A stretch of DNA of 11,613 nucleotides from assembly GCA_019307645.1 (NCBI GenBank), contig JAFDJF010000122.1, positions 1 through 11,613 on the forward strand. The letters run 5' to 3'. Below, one piece after another: positions 7,156 to 11,613 of the stretch. A program made the translations under genes and the position numbers. How positions within the stretch are numbered: the first letter of the stretch is position 1; each line of letters begins with the position of its first letter. This DNA is from Deltaproteobacteria bacterium (GTDB lineage Bacteria > Desulfobacterota > DSM-4660 > Desulfatiglandales > Desulfatiglandaceae). The notes beneath the pieces are model-generated. The model was not told the origin of the DNA. It made no database searches and saw only the letters and a program-made list of their open reading frames with translations.

Positions 7156-7357
7156 AGTGATCTAAAGTGTCTAAAGTGAACTAAAGTGAACTAAAGTTAT
7201 GGTGCGCTTCGCGATCGATTTTGATATATTTCAGACTGTTCATTCCAATTGACTATTTGCGAAGCATCCATTTTATTTTCTCTTACAAATGTCTGCGTGT
7301 TAAGCGCACTCCTCAACTTTAGATCACTTTAGGCACTTTAGTTCACTTTAGATCACT
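7156..7357 (-). repeat. Element B: 202-bp element with iterated inverted arms
   Basis: The left arm (7156-7209) and the reverse complement of the right arm (7302-7357) both open with AGTGATCTAAAGTG. Each contains four 9-10-base units of the form (A)NCTAAAGTG, ends the array with CTAAAGTT, and then carries GTGCGCTT. Unit order differs between arms (ATC, TC, AAC, AAC against ATC, AAC, CC, ATC), so the arms are not simple copies. GCTTCGC (7206-7212) and GCGAAGC (7259-7265) flank the core, as in element A. A 24-codon open frame runs on the minus strand. The element is nested in the 28-bp inverted repeat and separates the barrel gene from the exporters. Strand is given by the micro-ORF and the shared AATTGGAA. 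Confidence 0.7.
7197..7271 (-). other. Micro-ORF (24 codons) inside element B
   Basis: ATG at 7271-7269 and TAA at 7199-7197; the stop abuts the iterated arm. The product starts MDASQIVNWNEQSEIY and ends RSRSAP. It shares the in-frame codons AAT TGG with the micro-ORF of element A. Upstream purines (AAGAGAAAATAAA) could serve as a weak ribosome-binding site. Translation is unproven, and a deletion relic is as likely. Confidence 0.2.
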
Positions 7358-7404
7358 ATTATCGATTAGTCCCTATCAACACGGCAGAGCCATCACTCTC
7401 TGAC

Positions 7405-7432
7405 CCCCGAATAGCGGGATCTTCGACTGGCC
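7405..7432 (-). repeat. Right copy of 28-bp inverted repeat, with adjoining hairpin
   Basis: It is the complement of 7072-7099 with one mismatch. It overlaps a separate stem CTGGTCC-TCA-GGGCCAG (minus strand, 7443-7427) that begins four bases after the stop of the barrel gene. The barrel mRNA therefore ends in strong secondary structure but without a T-tract. The 47 bases between element B and this repeat show nothing recognisable. Confidence 0.75.
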
Positions 7433-7446
7433 CTGAGGACCAGATT

Positions 7447-8985
7447 TCAAAAACCGAATGAATACTTGAGCTTGAAAAAGACGCTGTCGTTATCGTCAAA
7501 CATCCCGTAGACAGTTGTATCGTCTCCTTCGAAACGGTAATACCCCACATGGACCCAAATGGCGTCGGATATGTTATATCCCAGGCTCAGTTTAAGATAG
7601 TAGTCCTCATAATCAAAATTATACAGGAGCAACAACTGCGGTTGAAGGGTTTCCTGCATAAATCTCCCGGTGGCAGTAAACGTAATGCTTTCCTCTGTCT
7701 CTTTCAGTCTGCCCTCGTCAGAAGCCTGGATCGCAACGATTTTCATGAGGCTTTCAAGGGCATTTTGCGCATTAAGATCGGAGGCTGTCTTCGCAAGGGC
7801 GCTGGAGCGTAATAAACCGTCCTCACTGTCAAAATTCATAATAAATTTTTCTTCGAACTGGAGACTGAGTGTAACATTCGTTATCCCTGAATAATCAGCA
7901 CCAATCATCAATTGGAGCATATCCTTTTCATACATCGTTGTTGCTGACTCAATCGCTGCTTTCCAGGCAAGAAAGTCGTCAGACGGGTTTAACGTAACCG
8001 TATCTCGAGAGTTAAATCGTTTGTCTATAAGGTATGCAAATTCACCTCGCAGAATAAATTTCGACAACGGCCTGGTAAAGTTCAGACCTACCATGTCCAT
8101 CCTGGCATAATCTATTCTGCTCACAATAAACGGTGTCGACGGACCCAGTCCGATGACTTCAGTCGGTCCGCTTATGGAAGGCGTGTCCTCCCATCCGTGA
8201 AAGTAAATCAGGGCCACATCGCTGTTTGCCACCATTCCCGAGAGCCGAATGCCAAACTCTACCTCATCCCACCCGCTGTCCGGTTTTTCTTCAACGATGC
8301 GTATGCCACCCACGAACGTGCCGTACTCCTTGTAAAAACCCAGTGCGGTAGCTGCCTCAAATTCATCGTAATCCGGCTGCATTTTCCAGTTACCGTCATC
8401 AGGGATATTGCTTTCGTAAAACCACGGGAACACTACCCCTTCAAATGTAAAATCCCCAAAATAATAGCTCAGTTTGGCTGCCGGAATCCCCAACCGCTGA
8501 TCCTCAAATTCAGGGATAACAAATTCGCTCAAATCGATCGGTGTAATCACATCGGTAATGGGCATTCCATCGGATTTTCCCCAGACAACCACCTGGTTTC
8601 CCAGCCGCAGATCAAAATTCTCGAAACCCAGGTCTACATAAGCCTCCTTCAGCCTGTAAAAAGTGCGGCTATACCTATCAGAAAAATCATCCTCCACCCA
8701 GTCCCTGTAGGCCTTGGGGTCGTATATGGCCTCACCGGACACGTAAAATTCCGCCAGATTGAAAGACTGCTCAAGTTCAATCATGAGCTTTTCCTCAACC
8801 TTCATCAGATCTTCATCGTCCGGGTCATCTGAGTCAACCACTCGATATAATGTATGCTGACTGACATACCCACTGATATCAAGCCCCTCCCATGCCGCCG
8901 CCTGTACCCTGATCAGGCAAACACATATGAGACTGATAATAAAAAACGATAATATTCTCATGTACACAGTCCACAGTTCTGTCAT
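7447..8985 (-). CDS. DUF1302-like outer-membrane beta-barrel protein
   Basis: The protein has 512 residues as given, or 504 from the second ATG. A signal peptide (about 9-30, MRILSFFIISLICVCLIRVQ then AAAW) targets it to the periplasm. The rest is rich in alternating aromatic beta strands and ends in FKLKYSFGF, the terminal-Phe signal read by the BAM machinery. Residues 126-155 contain RLGNQVVVWGKSDGM and PIDLSEF, which resemble the conserved RxGRQVVxWG...NPxD region of DUF1302 proteins. The first ATG (8985) has AAGGG nine bases upstream; the second (8961) gives a more normal signal peptide but a poor ribosome-binding site. It starts 21 bases after the LolA-like gene, so the two are co-transcribed. 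Function is inferred: the outer-membrane end of a transport path fed by the RND exporters. A porin-like uptake role is possible. Confidence 0.82.
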   Translation of the reverse strand: MTELWTVYMRILSFFIISLICVCLIRVQAAAWEGLDISGYVSQHTLYRVVDSDDPDDEDLMKVEEKLMIELEQSFNLAEFYVSGEAIYDPKAYRDWVEDDFSDRYSRTFYRLKEAYVDLGFENFDLRLGNQVVVWGKSDGMPITDVITPIDLSEFVIPEFEDQRLGIPAAKLSYYFGDFTFEGVVFPWFYESNIPDDGNWKMQPDYDEFEAATALGFYKEYGTFVGGIRIVEEKPDSGWDEVEFGIRLSGMVANSDVALIYFHGWEDTPSISGPTEVIGLGPSTPFIVSRIDYARMDMVGLNFTRPLSKFILRGEFAYLIDKRFNSRDTVTLNPSDDFLAWKAAIESATTMYEKDMLQLMIGADYSGITNVTLSLQFEEKFIMNFDSEDGLLRSSALAKTASDLNAQNALESLMKIVAIQASDEGRLKETEESITFTATGRFMQETLQPQLLLLYNFDYEDYYLKLSLGYNISDAIWVHVGYYRFEGDDTTVYGMFDDNDSVFFKLKYSFGF

Positions 8986-9006
8986 TCCCGCAAGCCCTTA
9001 GCGAGT

Positions 9007-9792
9007 CTACTCTTTAATCCCTTTTTTCAGCATCCGCTTTGAAAACATGTTGTCCTTGACCGGCACGTTGAATTGTATGTCCTTGGTCTTGATGAGCGTC
9101 GCACGTCCTTTCTGTACATTTTTCATCTCAATCTCTTTAGTCACCCAGATATTGTCGACCATTTCAGGGTCACTGGTGGTCATGACCTTTAACAATTCTT
9201 CATCTTCATCATAAAAATCAACTTTTAGAGGAAGATAGGTGGACTTATCTATCCAAGCGATTTTTTTAGCGTACATATAGTCTTCTTCTTTCGGGGTCGA
9301 AAGAACCTTATAACACTCCCTGCCGTTGACCGTCTCGGTACCCAGCATTTTATGGTTGTCTTCCTCGGGTTTACGGTCGCCCATGTCGTCATAGGTGAAT
9401 TCGGTTCCCATAAAATAGTCGCCTTTACTGGAAGAGGTGATCCGCCTCACTTTTTTCAGGCTCGGCAAATAAAGCCACTGGTCATCGTCTTTGCCGATTT
9501 CATCATAGGTGTATTGGAGAAACGACGTTCCGGCCACATCAGCCGGTTTGAGAAAGGTGGATATGGATTTCGTTCCTTCAGGAACGTCTTTCGATATAGA
9601 GACGGTTTCCCGAACCCGCTGTTTTCCGCTTTTACTGACAAGTATCATCTCAGCGGTCGACTTTCGCGTGTCTCCGTCATCCCGGTCATCGACCTTTTTC
9701 ATGATTTCCAGCCCGCTCATTTCTCCATAGGCAATACCGGTCAATATAAATGTGGCGCATACTGTAAATACAAAAATTTTTTTTGTGAACAT
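9007..9792 (-). CDS. LolA-like periplasmic protein (outer-membrane lipoprotein-sorting family)
   Basis: The protein has 261 residues, with a signal peptide at about 1-23 (KKIFVFTVCATFILTGIAYG). The mature part matches the LolA-like family annotated as outer membrane lipoprotein-sorting protein (COG2834 relatives). It shows KKVDDRDDGDTRKSTAEMIL near the N-terminus, WLYLPSLKKVRRI (106-118) and GDYFMGTEFTYDDM (124-137). No lipobox cysteine follows the signal, so it should be soluble. The fold is a half-barrel that holds acyl chains, suitable for carrying a hydrophobic cargo between the RND pumps and the barrel; actual lipoprotein sorting is not implied. The ATG at 9792 is preceded by GGAGG (9804-9800) at seven bases. 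It is the first gene of the cassette, transcribed from 9911-9938 and controlled through the palindromes at 9853-9906. Confidence 0.88.
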   Translation of the reverse strand: MFTKKIFVFTVCATFILTGIAYGEMSGLEIMKKVDDRDDGDTRKSTAEMILVSKSGKQRVRETVSISKDVPEGTKSISTFLKPADVAGTSFLQYTYDEIGKDDDQWLYLPSLKKVRRITSSSKGDYFMGTEFTYDDMGDRKPEEDNHKMLGTETVNGRECYKVLSTPKEEDYMYAKKIAWIDKSTYLPLKVDFYDEDEELLKVMTTSDPEMVDNIWVTKEIEMKNVQKGRATLIKTKDIQFNVPVKDNMFSKRMLKKGIKE

Positions 9793-9852
9793 TTCTGAAC
9801 CTCCATTTAAGAATGTTAGACACTGTCATTTCGATAGCGTTTCTGCTTGTCC

Positions 9853-9906
9853 AGAATGATCATTCCCTTTATGGAAATTTAATTCCACATCCGGAATTCT
9901 CATTCC
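9853..9906 (-). promoter_or_regulatory. Three-copy operator array, 20-bp period
   Basis: Three 14-bp palindromes of the form GGAAT-N4-ATTCC are present. On the plus strand they are AGAATGATCATTCC (9853-9866), GGAAATTTAATTCC (9873-9886) and GGAATTCTCATTCC (9893-9906). Their centres (9859.5, 9879.5, 9899.5) are exactly 20 bp apart, two turns of the helix, so bound dimers would lie on one face. The array starts at the predicted transcription start of the cassette and covers the first 50 bases of its leader, as expected for a repressor. No fourth copy occurs at the same phase on either side. Confidence 0.75.
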
Positions 9907-9910
9907 ATTA

Positions 9911-9938
9911 GATATAGCAACTTACTCCCGATTGTCAA
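9911..9938 (-). promoter_or_regulatory. Promoter of the export cassette
   Basis: Minus-strand perfect -35 TTGACA (9938-9933), 16-base spacer and -10 TATATC (9916-9911), with a predicted start near 9904 inside the first operator. The leader to the LolA-like ATG is about 110 bases. The 16-base spacer and imperfect -10 suggest moderate strength. Confidence 0.65.
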
Positions 9939-9971
9939 CCAATATTTTATTCGGTGTATGATAAAATAGAT

Positions 9972-10002
9972 AAGAAAATCTGAAATAGCTCAGTATTTTC
10001 TT
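9972..10002. promoter_or_regulatory. Interrupted inverted repeat at the regulator promoter
   Basis: AAGAAAATCTGA (9972-9983) pairs with TCAG-T-ATTTTCTT (9990-10002), giving 12 base pairs with one bulged T around AATAGC. Its right end overlaps the -35 of the regulator promoter. It could be an operator distinct from the GGAAT array or a cruciform/hairpin. Confidence 0.5.
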
Positions 10003-10030
10003 GACATACGGATTTTTTTGACTATATATT
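10001..10030 (+). promoter_or_regulatory. Promoter of the MerR-TetR regulator
   Basis: Perfect -35 TTGACA (10001-10006) followed by TATATATT; the -10 is TATATA (10023-10028, spacer 16) or TATATT (10025-10030, spacer 18). The predicted start near 10035 leaves a 130-base leader. A compact GGAAATTCC palindrome at 10054-10062 lies in that leader and resembles the cassette operators but with a different spacing. Confidence 0.65.
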
Positions 10031-10094
10031 GATTTGGCACAGTTTTCTAAGTTGGAAATTCCGAGAGATTTGCAGCCCATGAAAGGAGAAACCA

Positions 10095-10141
10095 ATCTCA
10101 TCGAGGGATACCCGATTAGATAGTGAATCAACTCAGAGTTG
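10095..10141 (+). repeat. Structured 5' leader of the regulator
   Basis: A stem-loop at 10095-10121 forms about ten pairs (ATCT/AGAT, then ATCG/CGAT and GG/CC around GATA with a bulged A). It is followed by the palindrome CAACTC-A-GAGTTG (10129-10141). The ribosome-binding site GAGG (10155-10158) lies 14 bases further on. The leader may be structured at the RNA level, or the palindrome may be an autoregulatory site. Confidence 0.4.
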
Positions 10142-10166
10142 GATAGCATTAAAAGAGGCACTGCGA

Positions 10167-11021
10167 ATGAACAAAACAGATGAAAACATGACCATTTCCG
10201 ATCTCACAAAACTTTCCAGCATTCCTGCCTCAACAATAAAATTCTATCTTAGAGAAAAGCTGATCCCCAAACCCATAAAAACAGGGGCAACCCGCGCATA
10301 CTACACCCTCAAACACCTTGACAGACTTAAACTCATTAAAAAAATTCAAAAAGAAGGAAAGATATCGTTAAACAAGATAAAAGAAATAACCGCGATGATA
10401 GACCTCGAGATTACCCGGAAGCACCGGTATCATGCGCAGGATGAACCGAGCACCAGATCAAGGATTATGCAGAGCGCTGTTAACCTTTTCCGAAAAAAAG
10501 GATATGAATCGGTTACGATTGCTGAAATTGTCGCCTCTGCTCAGATCGGCTGCAGCACATTCTATAAAAGTTTTTCCAACAAGAAGGAGTTATTTATCGA
10601 GTGCATTCATGAAATAATTTCATCTGAAGATATTTGGGCAAAAGTGGAAGATATTTCAGATGACGACGATATCTTTGATTTCTTTGATATTGCCCCAAAA
10701 GTATACAGAGAAAGCGGGACCCTGTTTCGCGATATGATGGACCAGCTCCATGCAGCAGCCATAAATAATCCTGACGAATTTGCCGACAAAATGGATGAAG
10801 TCATACAACTTAAGATTCAGGCATTCGAGGAAGCCATCAAAAAAGGAATAGACAAGGGGCTTGTCCGAAATTTTAACAAAACCGCGTTGGCAGTTATGCT
10901 TTACGGAATTGAAGAGGCGACCCATCGATATACTTCCAGATGGAATTTTGATGAATCCCAGAAAGATGTCTTAAGCAAAGAGATCATGGACATCCTTCTT
11001 CACGGGATCATGAAGACATGA
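10167..11021 (+). CDS. Transcriptional regulator with MerR-type and TetR-type DNA-binding domains
   Basis: The protein has 284 residues and two helix-turn-helix domains. Residues 8-77 read MTISDLTKLSSIPASTIKFY, then LREKLIPKPIKTGATRAYY, the MerR pattern of HTH plus wing. Residues 95-145 read STRSRIMQSAVNLFRKKGY, then TIAEIVASAQIGCSTFYKSF and NKKELF, a classic TetR N-terminal domain. The rest (about 150-284) is a helical TetR-like ligand/dimerisation domain without a recognisable metal-binding motif. The ATG at 10167 follows GAGG by eight bases. The gene is divergent from the export cassette, with both promoters in the 374-base space, so it probably controls the cassette and possibly itself. 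A hydrophobic substrate of the exporters would be a natural ligand; this is inference. Confidence 0.9.
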   Translation: MNKTDENMTISDLTKLSSIPASTIKFYLREKLIPKPIKTGATRAYYTLKHLDRLKLIKKIQKEGKISLNKIKEITAMIDLEITRKHRYHAQDEPSTRSRIMQSAVNLFRKKGYESVTIAEIVASAQIGCSTFYKSFSNKKELFIECIHEIISSEDIWAKVEDISDDDDIFDFFDIAPKVYRESGTLFRDMMDQLHAAAINNPDEFADKMDEVIQLKIQAFEEAIKKGIDKGLVRNFNKTALAVMLYGIEEATHRYTSRWNFDESQKDVLSKEIMDILLHGIMKT

Positions 11022-11150
11022 TGACCCGGATCAATTATCCACCTTTATCCGCCCGTCTTTTTCCCCGTATTCTCTTCGCTTTTGAAATGATCACGCAAAG
11101 ATCGTTACTGGTGACTCTGGAGTAAATTATGACCCATGCGAATTATCTTG

Positions 11151-11226
11151 CCTGGGTTTAAAAAACTACGGGTTTTCAGCTATGATTTTTCAAGCAATCA
11201 ATCAGCCTTGCTTTCAATTATGTTTA
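11151..11226 (+). repeat. Split left end of the foldback element
   Basis: CCTGGGTTTA (11151-11160) is the exact inverse complement of 11414-11423, the outer part of the right end. Removing 11161-11226 joins it to CCCTAACG and restores a 27-bp left end that matches the right end perfectly. The 66-base segment ends in TTTA (11223-11226), a direct copy of TTTA at 11157-11160, as a 4-bp target duplication would look. The segment has no coding content. The stretch 11022-11150 between the regulator and this point shows nothing I can identify, including no clear terminator. Confidence 0.5.
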
Positions 11227-11418
11227 CCCTAACGTTGCATAAATCTTTGGTCCAAAAGCGTTTCGCTCGCTCTGTATCAGGCCATTAAGAAATGTTGTCC
11301 ATTTTTAAGACTTCACCGTATGTTCAATACGCCTTCACCCTTAAAAATAGCCAAACATCCCTTACTGGCCTAATCTAGAGCGTTTTGAACTCAAATTTTA
11401 TGCAACGTTAGGGTAAAC
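11222..11418. mobile_element. 197-bp foldback (MITE-like) element with 22-bp perfect TIRs
   Basis: The ends 11222-11243 and 11397-11418 are perfect 22-bp inverted repeats (outer GTTTACCCTAACG, inner TTGCATAAA). The whole interior is also an imperfect palindrome. Left-arm blocks AGGCCA, TAAG, ATGTT and ATTTTTAAG recur in the same order on the complement of the right arm. The apex is CGTAT-GTTCA-ATACG at 11317-11331. There is no ORF of note. It is a non-autonomous element or a giant hairpin. The family of the mobilising transposase is not recognised and no target duplication of the whole element is visible. Confidence 0.7.
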
Positions 11419-11481
11419 CCAGGATTCGACGCTTTATAAAATCAGGGGAAATAATCATTAATCACAATAGGTTTATCAAAA

Positions 11482-11613
11482 ATGGCAAATATACTTTTCA
11501 TTTCCGTTAATGACTTCAATGCGTCTGGAATTCGTATTTTGTCTTCTTACTTATGGTCGCAAGGTCACAAGACTTCTGTAATATTTCTTAAACAACCCGG
11601 CTATCCCATTTCC
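11482..11613 (+). CDS. N-terminus of a probable B12-binding/radical-SAM type protein (runs off window)
   Basis: Forty-four codons are visible. The start MANILFISVNDFNASGIRIL followed by SSYLWSQGHKTSVIFL resembles the first beta-alpha-beta unit of cobalamin-binding domains at the N-terminus of many radical-SAM proteins (pattern ILFISVN...G...L...L...GH.V..). The catalytic CxxxCxxC part would lie beyond the window, so the assignment rests on the N-terminal pattern only. A glycosyltransferase with a Rossmann-like start is the main alternative. The ATG at 11482 has a weak AGG eleven bases upstream. The gene lies downstream of the foldback element and is probably not part of the regulator transcript. 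Confidence 0.55.
   Translation, partial: MANILFISVNDFNASGIRILSSYLWSQGHKTSVIFLKQPGYPIS

Noticed and set aside
7156..7209. Short tandem repeats taken as a CRISPR array
   Set aside because: Units are 9-10 bp without spacers, appear in inverted copies, and no cas gene is nearby.
8197..8832. 211-codon plus-strand open frame
   Set aside because: Fully antisense to the barrel gene, whose signal peptide, motif and C-terminal Phe are convincing; the antisense product has no recognisable features.
10054..10062. GGAAATTCC as a fourth cassette-type operator
   Set aside because: Half-sites are one base apart instead of four and it is out of phase with the array; kept only as a remark under the regulator promoter.

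Overview
The window (about 45% G+C by eye) looks like a chromosomal segment of a Gram-negative bacterium. It most resembles a Desulfobacterota (former deltaproteobacterial) genome. That assignment is inference from the gene repertoire: tandem COG1033-type RND/MMPL exporters, a LolA-like periplasmic protein, a DUF1302-like outer-membrane barrel, and intergenic spaces rich in repeats. No marker gene here settles the taxonomy.

Layout. Positions 1-405 (minus) hold the N-terminal part of rimP, cut by the window edge, behind a terminator or attenuator hairpin at 505-532. A tRNA-Gly(CCC) lies at 692-767 (minus) with its own promoter. Divergent from it, 991-1863 (plus) encodes a CorC/HlyC-type CBS-domain protein with a good sigma70 promoter. 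Positions 1864-2267 carry no gene but contain a chain of hairpins and a 179-bp element with long inverted arms made of short tandem units (element A). From 9792 down to 2268 (minus) runs one cassette: LolA-like carrier, DUF1302-like barrel, a 450-bp repeat-filled gap, RND exporter 2, RND exporter 1. The gap holds a nested structure: a 28-bp inverted repeat (27/28 matches) around element B, a 202-bp relative in design of element A. Divergent from the cassette, 10167-11021 (plus) encodes a regulator that joins a MerR-type and a TetR-type helix-turn-helix. After it come about 130 unremarkable bases, a 197-bp foldback element with perfect 22-bp terminal inverted repeats, and from 11482 the start of a probable B12-binding/radical-SAM type protein that runs off the window.

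How the genes may work together. The cassette has an inner-membrane RND pump pair, a soluble lipid-carrier-fold protein with a signal peptide and an outer-membrane barrel. These are the parts expected of a trans-envelope route for a hydrophobic molecule. The cargo cannot be read from the sequence. The cassette promoter (TTGACA-N16-TATATC) is followed by three copies of a GGAAT-N4-ATTCC-like palindrome whose centres are exactly 20 bp apart, beginning at the predicted transcription start. The neighbouring MerR-TetR fusion is the obvious candidate to bind them.

The strongest points for a second look are the three-operator array, the double-HTH regulator, the loss of the first membrane helix in exporter 2 by a clean in-frame deletion relative to exporter 1, the two iterated-arm elements that share an internal micro-ORF layout, and the foldback element whose left end appears to have been split by a small secondary insertion.
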